A DNA stretch of 18,299 bases from the NCBI GenBank assembly GCA_031294825.1, contig JAUMPM010000042.1, forward strand, positions 1 to 18,299, in the 5' to 3' direction. This document shows positions 1 to 6,570 of the stretch, one piece after another. Within the stretch, counting starts at the first letter, position 1, and each line of letters begins with the position of its first letter. The notes beneath the pieces are model-generated. The model was not told the origin of the DNA. It worked only from the letters and a program-made list of their open reading frames with translations, and searched no databases. Made by a program: the position numbers and the translations under genes. Origin of the DNA: Collinsella sp. GTDB lineage: Bacteria > Actinomycetota > Coriobacteriia > Coriobacteriales > Coriobacteriaceae.

Positions 1-89
1 GAGACCCCCGCGAACTTCGCGGCGGCGGTCGGCCCCATGCCGTCCTCCGTCGCCAGGAGGAAGAGCTCGACCTTCTCCCTGCTGTACAT
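1..89 (-). CDS. IS3-like transposase OrfA, N-terminal fragment (runs off the window)
   Basis: An open reading frame on the minus strand starts with ATG at 89-87 and continues to the window edge, giving about 29 residues that begin MYSREKVELFLLATEDG. The following stretch, GPTAAAKFAGVS, reads like the first part of a helix-turn-helix. That start and spacing resemble the small OrfA of IS3-family elements, which binds the element's ends. Upstream, about 100-146, lies a G/C-rich stretch ending in ACTTTCTGTCCGCACC. On the minus strand this gives GGTGCGGACAGAAAGT, which could be the outer end of the element. The family assignment is recognition from a short fragment; another HTH-containing transposase is possible. 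The gene is cut by the window edge, so nothing can be said about intactness. Confidence 0.5.
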   Translation of the reverse strand, partial: MYSREKVELFLLATEDGMGPTAAAKFAGV

Positions 90-187
90 GCGAACCTCCA
101 GTCCGGACCGCCCCGCGGTCCAACTTTCTGTCCGCACCCCCCTGCGACCTGTTTTTTTGCCTGCTGTAGGGTGTTAGCTATATGGCA

Positions 188-415
188 GTGGGCAAAAAAT
201 GCCAAATATGAGTACTGTTGCTAAGTGAATAGCATTTACATCCAAGAAGATAATGAACATAAACTATAGTATGTTCATTAAAATTGGTTCCAATACGCCT
301 TAAACCAGTCAGGTTGGCTGCTTTAGGGGTTGTAGGAGACGCTCAGACGTCATTTTGGGTGGTTTTGCCTGTTACTAAAATGGTAACACTACTCATATTT
401 GCCTTTTTTGTCCAC
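188..415. repeat. AT-rich 228-bp element bounded by imperfect inverted repeats (MITE-like)
   Basis: The left arm (188-219, starting GTGGGCAAAAAATGCC) and the reverse complement of the right arm (385-415, starting GTGGACAAAAAAGGC) match over about 31 bases. The shared core is AAATATGAGTA, with four or five differences including a 1-base gap. The interior is much more AT-rich than the surrounding genes. It contains a perfect 11-bp palindrome (251-280) and a weaker one (298-329). There is no transposase inside. The size, terminal inverted repeats and lack of coding fit a miniature inverted-repeat element, but no convincing target-site duplication is visible. A structured RNA or the leftover control region of a lost gene are alternatives. 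Confidence 0.45.
251..280. promoter_or_regulatory. Perfect 11-bp inverted repeat, operator-like
   Basis: TAATGAACATA (251-261) and TATGTTCATTA (270-280) are exact reverse complements separated by 8 bases (AACTATAG). The spacer contributes to a TATAGT hexamer at 265-270 that could serve as a -10 box. The symmetric layout is typical of a dimeric repressor site, but the adjacent gene it would control is absent. It may simply be part of the surrounding inverted-repeat element. Confidence 0.35.
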
Positions 416-560
416 AGACCTTTGAGGTTGCGGCGAAAAGGGCTTGTTTTGATTGTTTGGGGCAGGCGCGAGGCGCGGAAACGATGTCTGGAACGGCGGA
501 GCGGCTTGGAATTCATCCGTAGAGGTCTTCATTGGCTGCGCCAGGAGTGTCCCTAACTGC

Positions 561-596
561 CGGAGGGGGTGTCTGCCGTAGCAGACACCCCCTCCG
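561..596. terminator. Perfect 16-bp hairpin downstream of the acyltransferase gene
   Basis: CGGAGGGGGTGTCTGC (561-576) pairs perfectly with 581-596 around a CGTA tetraloop. It lies 25 bases past the stop codon of the minus-strand acyltransferase gene, where a terminator is expected. Neither strand has a T-run after the stem, so termination would have to be Rho-assisted or inefficient. A dispersed palindromic repeat is the alternative. Confidence 0.45.
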
Positions 597-620
597 GATG
601 TGGGAAGTTTACGCTGCAGG

Positions 621-2837
621 TTACTTGTCGGTGCCCAGCTTGTGTGGCTTGAGAGCGAGCGCATTGACGAGTGCGTCGGTGGCAGACTTGACGGCTGCCG
701 GCTGCGGATCGTTGACGTGATCCTCGGGGTGTACGGGCAGGTCCTTCTTGACGGCATCGTGGATCAAGTTGAGGTACTCAGTCACGCCAGTGGTCGATAG
801 GTGCGTGCCATCGCCATCGAACAGGTCGTTGCGGTTGGCACTGTATCCGTACCAATCGATAACGCGCACGTTCTTGTAGCGCGTAGCGGCGTTGGCGATG
901 GCCTGGTTGGTAGAGCCAACCCACGGCTGCGGGCTGCGCGTGTTCACAAACACCACAATACGCTTATCTCCTGCATCGGCCATGATGGCGTCGATCTGGT
1001 CGTCGGTTACCAAGCCGTTGGTGCCCAGCGCAAAGACCACGATCTTGCCGGCAAGGTTCTGCTGGAGATAGCCCTCAAATGTCGCGCGGCCCGCATCAAA
1101 CTGGCGGCCCTTTTCGGCATCGATATGGCTGTGTGGGAACACGCCATCAAAGGAATCAACGGCACGCAGCGACACGGAGTCACCGATCATCAACAGGTCG
1201 TAGGAGCCATCGGGGAAGCCGTCGTTGTCCTTGTCGGTGTCGTCGGCCGCCTGCTGGTCGGTGGGCGCGGTGTTTTTGGCTTCCTTGTTCAGAACTTCGG
1301 CGCCCTCACCGCTCAGCGCAGACGTCTCGGGCACAAAGATCAGGCCGCCCAGTGCAACGACCAACACGACAGCGCAGGTTGCGCAGGCAGGGACGTGCGC
1401 GCGTGCCCAGTTAGCGGGCTTTGTGGTGCCATCGCGGAACTCGGCGACGGTGCGGCCGAAGGCGCCCTTCCTAAACGGCGTTTCGATAAAGCGATAGGAG
1501 CACTCGGCTACGGCGACCACCAGCAGCACCTGCAAAATGTACTGCCACCAGGGCGTATCGTTGATGTTGGCGACCGGGTTCATGAGCAACAGCAGCGGAT
1601 AGTGCCACAGGTAGATGCTGTACGAGCGCTTGCCAATCCACACGAGCGGCTCGGCGGACAGCGCGCGGGCAACCATTCCCTGGGGCTGCACGCAGGCCGC
1701 GATGACCATGAGCGTGAGGATCGAGCACAGCAGTGTGCCTCCGCGATACTGGAAGGCGGTGTAGCCGTTGGTGAGCGCGACCATGGCGGCAAGGCCAACC
1801 AGACCCACGACGCCCAACACATCGATGGATGCGGGCGAGGACCAAAAGCGCACGAGGGCGCTCGGCTGTGCCGGGGCGGTCTCGGCTGCTTCGTCGGCCT
1901 TCTCGCCAGGCTTGCCCTCGGCGTTCTTGCCGTGCTTGGCGGCGCCAGCTAGGCGATTGAGCCCCAAACGACGAGCGAGACGCACCGGCGCCAGGTCGCG
2001 ATCGGGGATAAAGGCCATCCAGGCACCCAGCAGCAGCGAGAACACGCGGGTGTCGGTGCCGTAGTACACGCGGCTGGGGTCGGCGGCAGGGTTGTAAAGC
2101 ACCATCATGGCTAGGGCAGATACCGCGGCAAGGCCCAGAACCACGCGGCGCGTGTTGGGCTTGCTCACATGCATGGATACCATGGCAAACAGCAGTGGCG
2201 GCCAAATCAGGTAGAACTGTTCCTCGATGGCAAGCGACCAAAAGTGCGTGAGCGGCGAGGGGTCGCCCAGAGCATTGAAGTACGAGACGTTTTGGGCAAT
2301 CTGCCACCAGTTGTTGAAGAACAGCAGCGACGGCAGGATGTCGGGGCGCATCTTGGTGAGCATCACGTGGTTAAAGATAGTGCACAGCGCACAGGTCACC
2401 ACCACGACGGTCACCACGGCGGGGAGCAGGCGACGGATACGGCGGATCCAGAAGCTCTTGAGGTCGATGCGGCCGGTCTTAGCGACTTCGTTGAGTAGCA
2501 GGCGTGTGATCAGATAACCCGAAAGCACAAAGAAGATCGTGACGCCGAGCAGGCCGCCCTGAGCCCACGTGAGGTTAAGGTGATAGAGCACCACCGCGAC
2601 GACGGCGAGCGTACGCAGGCCGTCGAGTGCAGGGATGTAGCGGGACTTGGGGCGAGCGGGCGTCTGCTCCGCGGCGGGAGTGTTGGCGCGGCCCGCGTTG
2701 TTGGCAGAAGCGCGATGGGGGCTCGCGGTGCGTCGCGGTTCGTCGGCACGGCGTTCGCCCTTCACGCGTTCGTGCGGCGCCGGCTCGTTGCCCGTGCGGC
2801 GTCGACCGCGCGAGCCCGATTGCGAGAGTTGTTCCAT
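621..2837 (-). CDS. OatA-type membrane O-acyltransferase with C-terminal SGNH domain
   Basis: The 738-residue protein has three parts. Residues 1-65 form an Arg/Ala/Pro-rich cytosolic tail. An acyltransferase-3 membrane domain starts at RYIPALDGLRTLAVVAVVLY (66-85), followed at once by the conserved His of this family (86), with RRIRRLLPA soon after. A C-terminal SGNH hydrolase-like domain carries GDSVS (catalytic Ser about 554), an ALGTNG block and DGTH (Asp676, His679). Proteins of this layout move acetyl groups across the membrane and attach them to cell-wall glycans. OatA acetylates peptidoglycan MurNAc and confers lysozyme resistance; a wall polysaccharide is an equally possible target. 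The ATG at 2837 has only a weak Shine-Dalgarno site (GGATG). The gene stands alone, divergent from the ribokinase operon. The catalytic residues appear intact. Confidence 0.88.
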   Translation of the reverse strand: MEQLSQSGSRGRRRTGNEPAPHERVKGERRADEPRRTASPHRASANNAGRANTPAAEQTPARPKSRYIPALDGLRTLAVVAVVLYHLNLTWAQGGLLGVTIFFVLSGYLITRLLLNEVAKTGRIDLKSFWIRRIRRLLPAVVTVVVVTCALCTIFNHVMLTKMRPDILPSLLFFNNWWQIAQNVSYFNALGDPSPLTHFWSLAIEEQFYLIWPPLLFAMVSMHVSKPNTRRVVLGLAAVSALAMMVLYNPAADPSRVYYGTDTRVFSLLLGAWMAFIPDRDLAPVRLARRLGLNRLAGAAKHGKNAEGKPGEKADEAAETAPAQPSALVRFWSSPASIDVLGVVGLVGLAAMVALTNGYTAFQYRGGTLLCSILTLMVIAACVQPQGMVARALSAEPLVWIGKRSYSIYLWHYPLLLLMNPVANINDTPWWQYILQVLLVVAVAECSYRFIETPFRKGAFGRTVAEFRDGTTKPANWARAHVPACATCAVVLVVALGGLIFVPETSALSGEGAEVLNKEAKNTAPTDQQAADDTDKDNDGFPDGSYDLLMIGDSVSLRAVDSFDGVFPHSHIDAEKGRQFDAGRATFEGYLQQNLAGKIVVFALGTNGLVTDDQIDAIMADAGDKRIVVFVNTRSPQPWVGSTNQAIANAATRYKNVRVIDWYGYSANRNDLFDGDGTHLSTTGVTEYLNLIHDAVKKDLPVHPEDHVNDPQPAAVKSATDALVNALALKPHKLGTDK

Positions 2838-3024
2838 AAAACATCATCCAATGACGAGAATAATCATCACGCCTTCATTGTAGCTGCCTGCTCCTGTGAA
2901 TGCTTGCTGCTGGCGCAAGCTCAAGCGCGCGTCCACATCAAAGTGAACTAAAGTTATAGGGGGTGCGAGAGTGCACGATCGACGGCCGACGGTGGGCATA
3001 AGGCCCGCAGATGAGGAGGTTTCC
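2838..3024. promoter_or_regulatory. Divergent promoter region between acyltransferase and ribokinase
   Basis: This 187-bp gap separates two diverging genes and should hold both promoters. On the minus strand TACAAT (2882-2877) is a good -10 candidate about 40 bases before the acyltransferase start, though no clear -35 lies at the right distance. On the plus strand the best -10 is TTATAG (2954-2959), also without a good -35. A short inverted repeat, GCTTG (2902-2906) and CAAGC (2916-2920), sits between them. Confidence 0.3.
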
Positions 3025-3987
3025 ATGGCAGATCGCGGCATCGTTGCGGTGTTCGGCAGCATGAACATGGACCTTTCGGTGGCGTGCGAGCGCATACCGC
3101 GTGCGGGCGAGACCGTCGGCGGCAGCGGGTTTATCACCAACGCCGGAGGCAAGGGCGCCAATCAGGCCGTAGCTGCCGCGCGTATGGGCGCGTGCACGCA
3201 CATGATCGGCGCGGTCGGTCGCGACGCGTTCGGCGCGTCGCTCGTGGCGGGGCTCCAAGACGCCGGCGTGGACTGTGACTTTGTAGTGCATCGCGATGAC
3301 GTGGAGACGGGAACGGCGACCATCATTCGCTGCGAGAGCGACAACCGCATCATACTGTCACCGGGCGCCAACCATGCGCTTGCGGGCGCGGACGTTGCCT
3401 GCGCGTTGAGGCGTCTGGTGGCCCATGAGCTCGACGGCGACGCCAGCGAGATTGCCCCGGCTGCCGGAAGCGTCTTTATCGCCCAGGGCGAATGTGACCT
3501 TGCGGCGACGGCCGAGGCGCTTGTTTGCGCTCACGAGCTGGGGTTCTATACGGTCTTTAATCCAGCGCCCGCCTGCGAGCTGCCTGCGGAGGTCTGGCCT
3601 GCGGTCGACCTGGTCTGTCCCAACGAGACCGAGTGCCAGGTGCTGACGGGCATTCTGCCCACGGATGATGTGAGTTGCGTCGCCGCGCTCAATGCGCTGC
3701 TCGACAAGGGCGCCGGCGCCGCGGTCATCACGCTGGGCGGTGCCGGCTCGGTTACGCTCGGCGATGGCGGTGAGCTGCTGCGCATGCCGGCACTTTCGAG
3801 TGCGGTAGTCGATACCACGGCCGCCGGCGATACGTTTATCGGCGCGTTGGTGGCGGCTCGCCTAGAGGGCTTGCCGCTCTTTGAGTGCATGGCCGCGGGC
3901 GCTCGCGCCTCGGCAGTGACGGTGTCGCGCCTGGGCGCTCAGCAATCGATTCCCACGCGCGCCGAAGTTGAACATTGGTTTGGTTAA
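3025..3987 (+). CDS. rbsK: Ribokinase (PfkB family)
   Basis: Ribokinase phosphorylates D-ribose to ribose 5-phosphate using ATP in the cytosol. The 320-residue product has the N-terminal sugar-kinase signature GSMNMDL, then AGGKGANQAVAAARMGA (from about 40). Near the C-terminus is DTTAAGDTF with the catalytic base Asp at about 269. Length fits the family (about 300-320). The ATG at 3025 is chosen because AGGAGG lies at 3014-3019, six bases upstream; an in-frame GTG at 2971 would add 18 residues but has no comparable site. The nucleoside hydrolase gene follows after 30 bases, so ribose freed from nucleosides is the likely substrate. Another PfkB sugar kinase remains possible, but the GGKGANQ block favours ribokinase. 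Confidence 0.87.
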   Translation: MADRGIVAVFGSMNMDLSVACERIPRAGETVGGSGFITNAGGKGANQAVAAARMGACTHMIGAVGRDAFGASLVAGLQDAGVDCDFVVHRDDVETGTATIIRCESDNRIILSPGANHALAGADVACALRRLVAHELDGDASEIAPAAGSVFIAQGECDLAATAEALVCAHELGFYTVFNPAPACELPAEVWPAVDLVCPNETECQVLTGILPTDDVSCVAALNALLDKGAGAAVITLGGAGSVTLGDGGELLRMPALSSAVVDTTAAGDTFIGALVAARLEGLPLFECMAAGARASAVTVSRLGAQQSIPTRAEVEHWFG

Positions 3988-4017
3988 ACGATAAAGACGG
4001 AGAAGCGGAGTAGAACA

Positions 4018-4992
4018 ATGGCAATCAAGAAGCTGATCCTTGATCTGGATATGGGTGTGGACGATGCGATGGCGCTGGCCTATGCCATCGCGAGCCCCGA
4101 GGTGGAGCTCGTGGGCATCACCACGTGCTTTGGCAACGTGCGCGTCGAGCAATCGGCGCACAACTGCCTGGCGGTGCTCGATCTGCTGGGTCGCCCCGAG
4201 GTTCCGGTGTACCTGGGTGCCGACCGTCCTCTGCAGGCGACTGAGCCCTATACGCCGCCGGCGTCCACCGCGCTCATTCACGGCAAGAACGGCATCGGCG
4301 GCGCGAGCGTGCCCGCGTCGCCCTACGAGCCGGTGGGGGCGACCTCGGCCGACGGCAACGCTGCGGTCGATTATCTGATCGATGCCGCGCGCACCTATGG
4401 TCCCGATCTGGTCTACGTAGCGACTGGCCCGCTCTCCAACCTGGCGCTCGCCCTGGAGCGCGATGCGGCGGCGATGATGTCCATCGGCCGCGTGGTCGTG
4501 ATGGGCGGCGCCCTTACCGTGCCCGGTAACGTGAGCGCGGGCGCCGAGGCCAACATGGCGAGCGACCCCGAGGCAGCCGACGCGGTGCTGCGCTCGGGCC
4601 GTAAGCTCACCATGGTGGGTCTGGACGTGACGCATCGCGTGGTGCTCACACGCCGCGACATTGCCGGCTGGACGGGCTCGGGCACCATGGCGGGCTGCGC
4701 ATTTGCGAGCATGGTCGAGCACTACATTGGCTCGTACGAGATGAACGCACCCTACCTGGGTGGTTGTGCGCTGCACGATCCGCTGGCCGTTGCCGTGGCG
4801 GTCGACCCCACGCTCGTAGGTGCGCTCGGCTGCAACCTGCGTGTTGATCTGCTGGGCGAGTACCGCGGTCGCACCATCTGCGATGAGCGTCGCCTGTCCG
4901 ATCCGGACAAGAGCGCGCTTGTGGCACTGACCGTGGATGCTCCGCGCTTCCTGTCCGAGTTCAAGACGCGTATGGCCCGTGTCCTTGGCTAA
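4018..4992 (+). CDS. Inosine-uridine type nucleoside hydrolase
   Basis: The enzyme hydrolyses the N-glycosidic bond of ribonucleosides to free base plus ribose. The 324-residue protein starts with the calcium-binding Asp cluster LDLDMGVDDAMAL (family pattern DxDxGxDD, with Met where Pro is usual). It then shows HGKNGIGG (about 90), the substrate-binding GAEANMASDPEAAD (about 175) and the C-terminal HDPLAVA with the active-site-region His and Asp. Length matches IunH/RihA-type proteins. It lies 30 bases after ribokinase with a GCGGAG ribosome site. The pair forms a short salvage pathway: nucleoside to ribose to ribose 5-phosphate. No nucleoside transporter is present in the window. Base specificity cannot be read from the sequence. 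Confidence 0.88.
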   Translation: MAIKKLILDLDMGVDDAMALAYAIASPEVELVGITTCFGNVRVEQSAHNCLAVLDLLGRPEVPVYLGADRPLQATEPYTPPASTALIHGKNGIGGASVPASPYEPVGATSADGNAAVDYLIDAARTYGPDLVYVATGPLSNLALALERDAAAMMSIGRVVVMGGALTVPGNVSAGAEANMASDPEAADAVLRSGRKLTMVGLDVTHRVVLTRRDIAGWTGSGTMAGCAFASMVEHYIGSYEMNAPYLGGCALHDPLAVAVAVDPTLVGALGCNLRVDLLGEYRGRTICDERRLSDPDKSALVALTVDAPRFLSEFKTRMARVLG

Positions 4993-5001
4993 GTTGTCTT
5001 T

Positions 5002-5031
5002 TTGGGACGGGGCTTTTTTGACTGGTATGAT
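5002..5031 (+). promoter_or_regulatory. Predicted luxS promoter embedded in the hairpin
   Basis: TTGGGA (5002-5007) lies 18 bases before TATGAT (5026-5031), and a TG one base before the -10 box makes it an extended -10 promoter. Transcription would begin near 5038. The luxS message would then carry only the right arm of the inverted repeat, and the full hairpin could form only in transcripts reading through from upstream. Confidence 0.5.
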
Positions 5032-5072
5032 TGGTGTGACCATTCGAACCAGCTAAAAGAGCCCCGTCCCAA
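5002..5072. terminator. 71-bp near-perfect hairpin between nucleoside hydrolase and luxS
   Basis: The left arm (5002-5026, starting TTGGGACGGGGC) and right arm (5048-5072, ending GCCCCGTCCCAA) match at 22 of 25 positions. Two of the three differences would be G-U pairs in RNA. The 21-base loop contains a further TGGT/ACCA pair. It starts ten bases after the nucleoside hydrolase stop and probably ends or insulates that operon. The T-run lies inside the left arm rather than after the stem, so it is not a textbook intrinsic terminator. The luxS promoter lies inside it. Confidence 0.55.
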
Positions 5073-5095
5073 TTTGACTATCGAGAGGATCTGCC

Positions 5096-5584
5096 ATGGA
5101 GCGCATCGCGAGCTTTTCCGTTGACCATCTGCTGCTTGAGCCCGGCGTGTACGTGAGCCGCATCGACCGCGATCCGGCGACCGGCGCCGCCGTTACCACC
5201 TTTGACCTGCGCCTGACCACGCCCAATAAGGAGCCGGTCATGAACACGGCCGAGTGCCACACCATCGAGCACCTGGGCGCGACGTTCCTTCGCAATCATG
5301 CCGAGTGGTCGAGCCGCATTGTCTACTTTGGCCCCATGGGCTGCCGCACGGGCTTTTACCTGGTTGTCTTTGGCGAGCTGACGAGCGAGAAGGTCTTGCC
5401 GCTCGTCCGCGAGCTGTTTGAGTTTGTCGCCGGCTTCGAGGGCGATGTCCCCGGTGCCGCTCCCGAGGAATGCGGTAACTACCTGGACCAGAACCTCCCC
5501 ATGGCCAACTGGCTTGCGCGCCGCTACCTCGACCGCGACCTGGCCGATATCGACGAGAAGCATCTGCACTATCAGCAGGCGTAA
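5096..5584 (+). CDS. luxS: S-ribosylhomocysteine lyase (LuxS)
   Basis: LuxS cleaves S-ribosylhomocysteine to homocysteine and DPD, the precursor of autoinducer-2, as part of the activated methyl cycle. The 162-residue protein is full length for the family. All expected active-site elements are present: the metal-binding HTIEH (His55, His59), the catalytic Cys83 in MGCRTGFY, and the metal ligand Cys126 in EECGNY. The ATG at 5096 follows GAGAGGA at good spacing. It appears to be a single-gene transcript with its own promoter upstream and a strong terminator just after the stop. The usual partner, the nucleosidase Pfs/MtnN, is not in the window. Confidence 0.97.
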   Translation: MERIASFSVDHLLLEPGVYVSRIDRDPATGAAVTTFDLRLTTPNKEPVMNTAECHTIEHLGATFLRNHAEWSSRIVYFGPMGCRTGFYLVVFGELTSEKVLPLVRELFEFVAGFEGDVPGAAPEECGNYLDQNLPMANWLARRYLDRDLADIDEKHLHYQQA

Positions 5585-5613
5585 GGGCTTTGTCGTCCAA
5601 AACGCGCGCATTG

Positions 5614-5645
5614 GGCGCCTTCGCTTATGCGGGGGCGCCTTTTTG
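5614..5645 (+). terminator. Intrinsic terminator of luxS
   Basis: GGCGCCTTCGC (5614-5624) pairs with GCGGGGGCGCC (5629-5639) around a TTAT loop, using two T-G pairs, and is followed directly by TTTTT. An A-rich stretch precedes it. It lies 30 bases after the luxS stop. Confidence 0.85.
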
Positions 5646-5665
5646 TTGATTGGTCGGGGTGAGCG

Positions 5666-5694
5666 TTCAAAATCGCTCATGTTTGTTCTAGAAT
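5666..5694 (+). promoter_or_regulatory. Predicted promoter of the DUF4867 gene
   Basis: TTCAAA (5666-5671) and TAGAAT (5689-5694) are 17 bases apart, and each matches the consensus at four or five of six positions. The start codon is 35 bases downstream of the -10 box. A later TATAGT at 5700-5705 lacks a -35 partner. Confidence 0.5.
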
Positions 5695-5719
5695 GTTCGT
5701 ATAGTCACATTTACGAACA
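5694..5719. promoter_or_regulatory. Operator-like palindrome over the DUF4867 transcription start
   Basis: TGTTCGTA (5694-5701) and TACGAACA (5712-5719) are exact reverse complements with a 10-base spacer. The site begins at the last base of the -10 box and reaches the ribosome site, a position from which a bound repressor would block transcription. The orientation (GTTCG then CGAAC) is opposite to the actinobacterial LexA box, so it is not an SOS site. The cognate regulator is not evident in the window. Confidence 0.5.
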
Positions 5720-5728
5720 GGAGTGAAC

Positions 5729-6373
5729 ATGCATATCTACTCTGTCAACGATCCCGAGTTCAAATCCTATGGCAACGTTTGGGATGACGTTTCGTCTGAG
5801 CTCACGTCGCCCGTGCTCGAGGCGCTCTCTGCCACGCCCATCCCCGAGGGCAGCAAGTACGTTGCAAGTGCGCCGGAGCTCGAGGGCGTCAAGGATGCCG
5901 ATAAACTGGGCTTTCTCATGTTTGGTGGCCGTCCCTTCCAGCTCGGCTGGTGCAACGGCCACAACACGCGTCTCAACTGCCTGGAGTACCACCGCGCGAG
6001 TGAGTTCAACCTGGGCGCGCGCGACTTTATCCTGCTCGTGGCGCATCGCTGGGAGATCGAGGACGGCAAGCTCGATACCGCGTGCGTCAAGGCGTTCTGC
6101 GTGCCGGCGGGCAAGGTTGTCGAGGTCTTCAACACCACGCTCCACTACACGCCGTGCATGGTCGACGACGGTGGCTTCCAGGTGATGGTGGCGCTTCCCG
6201 CCGGCACCAACGGCCCGCGCCCCGAGGCCGCAACCGACATGCCTACCGCCGGTGACAGCTACTGCTACTGGAAGGCCGACAAGTGGGTTCTCTGCCATGC
6301 TGACAGCCCCAAGGCTGCCGAGGGCGGCTACGTAGGCCTCATCGGCAAAAACCTCGATATCGCCTGCGACTAG
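5729..6373 (+). CDS. DUF4867 family protein
   Basis: The 214-residue protein begins MHIYSVNDPEFKSYG and contains LEYHRASEFNLGARDFILLVAHRW-type sequence (about 89-112), which I recognise as the DUF4867 family. Members look like cupin-fold proteins, some with ureidoglycolate-lyase-like resemblance, but no function is established. Possible metal ligands are His and Glu in LEYHRASEF and later His residues in TTLHYTPC. No signal peptide or membrane segment is visible, so it should be cytosolic. The ATG at 5729 has AGGAG six bases upstream; a GTG at 5723 would overlap that site. The gene appears to be transcribed alone from a promoter with an operator-like palindrome. Its last 17 or so codons are found again, broken, at 7745-7796. 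Confidence 0.75.
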   Translation: MHIYSVNDPEFKSYGNVWDDVSSELTSPVLEALSATPIPEGSKYVASAPELEGVKDADKLGFLMFGGRPFQLGWCNGHNTRLNCLEYHRASEFNLGARDFILLVAHRWEIEDGKLDTACVKAFCVPAGKVVEVFNTTLHYTPCMVDDGGFQVMVALPAGTNGPRPEAATDMPTAGDSYCYWKADKWVLCHADSPKAAEGGYVGLIGKNLDIACD

Positions 6374-6381
6374 AATCTTCT

Positions 6382-6438
6382 GTCTCGATCTGTAACATCT
6401 AGCGGGCTAAATCGTCTCTACCTGTTACAGATTTAGAC
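6382..6438. repeat. TCGATCTGTAACA palindromic repeat, copy 1
   Basis: A 16-base arm starting GTCTCGATCTG (6382-6397) and its counterpart (6423-6438) form an inverted repeat with two mismatches and a 25-base spacer. It starts nine bases after the DUF4867 stop. The same unit recurs at 6465-6517 and, perfectly, at 7805-7861. Confidence 0.85.
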
Positions 6439-6464
6439 AAACTGCAGGGGACAGACCGAACAAT

Positions 6465-6517
6465 CTCGATCTGTAACACCAGGCTCGGTTTCGACGGCCT
6501 ACCTGTTACAGATCGAG
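6465..6517. repeat. TCGATCTGTAACA palindromic repeat, copy 2
   Basis: CTCGATCTGTAACA (6465-6478) and its exact reverse complement (6504-6517) flank a 25-base spacer whose sequence differs from copies 1 and 3. Conserved arms with an unrelated spacer suggest selection or mobility acting on the arms. A GGGGACAG motif lies just before it (6447-6454). Confidence 0.85.
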
Positions 6518-6531
6518 CCAAACCGGGCCCA

Positions 6532-6568
6532 AGCCGCCACAAAGGTGCCTGTCCCCTTTGTGGTGGCT
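6532..6568. repeat. REP-like hairpin CCACAAAGG, copy 1
   Basis: AGCCGCCACAAAGG (6532-6545) pairs with 6555-6568 around TGCCTGTCC, with one G-T pair in the 14-base stem. The loop and right arm together contain CTGTCCCC, a motif common in dispersed REP-like repeats. It sits directly after the stop codon of the minus-strand ATPase gene and could serve as its terminator, although no T-run follows. Confidence 0.75.
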
Positions 6569-6570
6569 GC

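Larger units (their letters stand above)
90..620. other. Gene-free intergenic stretch with AT-rich element and hairpin
   Basis: No convincing gene lies here. The first part (90-150) is the probable outer end of the left insertion sequence. An AT-rich element with nested inverted repeats fills about 188-415. From 416 to 560 the sequence is G/A-rich without obvious structure, and a perfect hairpin sits at 561-596. The reading frame at 284-556 runs through the right arm of the inverted repeat and has no Shine-Dalgarno site or recognisable domain. It is Arg-rich in a way that suggests translation of non-coding DNA. Confidence 0.6.
6317..6566. repeat. Left copy of long direct repeat flanking the ATPase gene
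   Basis: This segment covers the last DUF4867 codons, two palindromic units and the CCACAAAGG hairpin. Bases 6363-6432 are identical to 7786-7855 (70 of 70). Bases 6499-6566 match 7841-7908 with one difference. The left copy has 81 bases more than the right, equal to one palindrome unit. Confidence 0.85.

Noticed and set aside
284..556. 90-codon frame with a hydrophobic middle
   Set aside because: It runs through an inverted-repeat arm, lacks a ribosome site, and its C-terminal half is Arg/Leu/Gly-rich without a domain. Treated as non-coding.
801..1952. 383-codon open frame on the plus strand
   Set aside because: It is antisense to the SGNH and membrane parts of the acyltransferase, with no start signal and no domain.
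3862..5043. 393-codon open frame on the minus strand
   Set aside because: It is antisense to the nucleoside hydrolase and the ribokinase end, with His/Arg-rich shadow composition.
5032..5095. Possible SAM or SAH riboswitch in the luxS leader
   Set aside because: The leader is short and shows no conserved SAM or SAH aptamer core; the structure present is a simple inverted repeat.
5694..5719. LexA/SOS box upstream of DUF4867
   Set aside because: The half-sites are in the reverse order (GTTCG...CGAAC) and the spacing does not fit CGAAC-N4-GTTCG.
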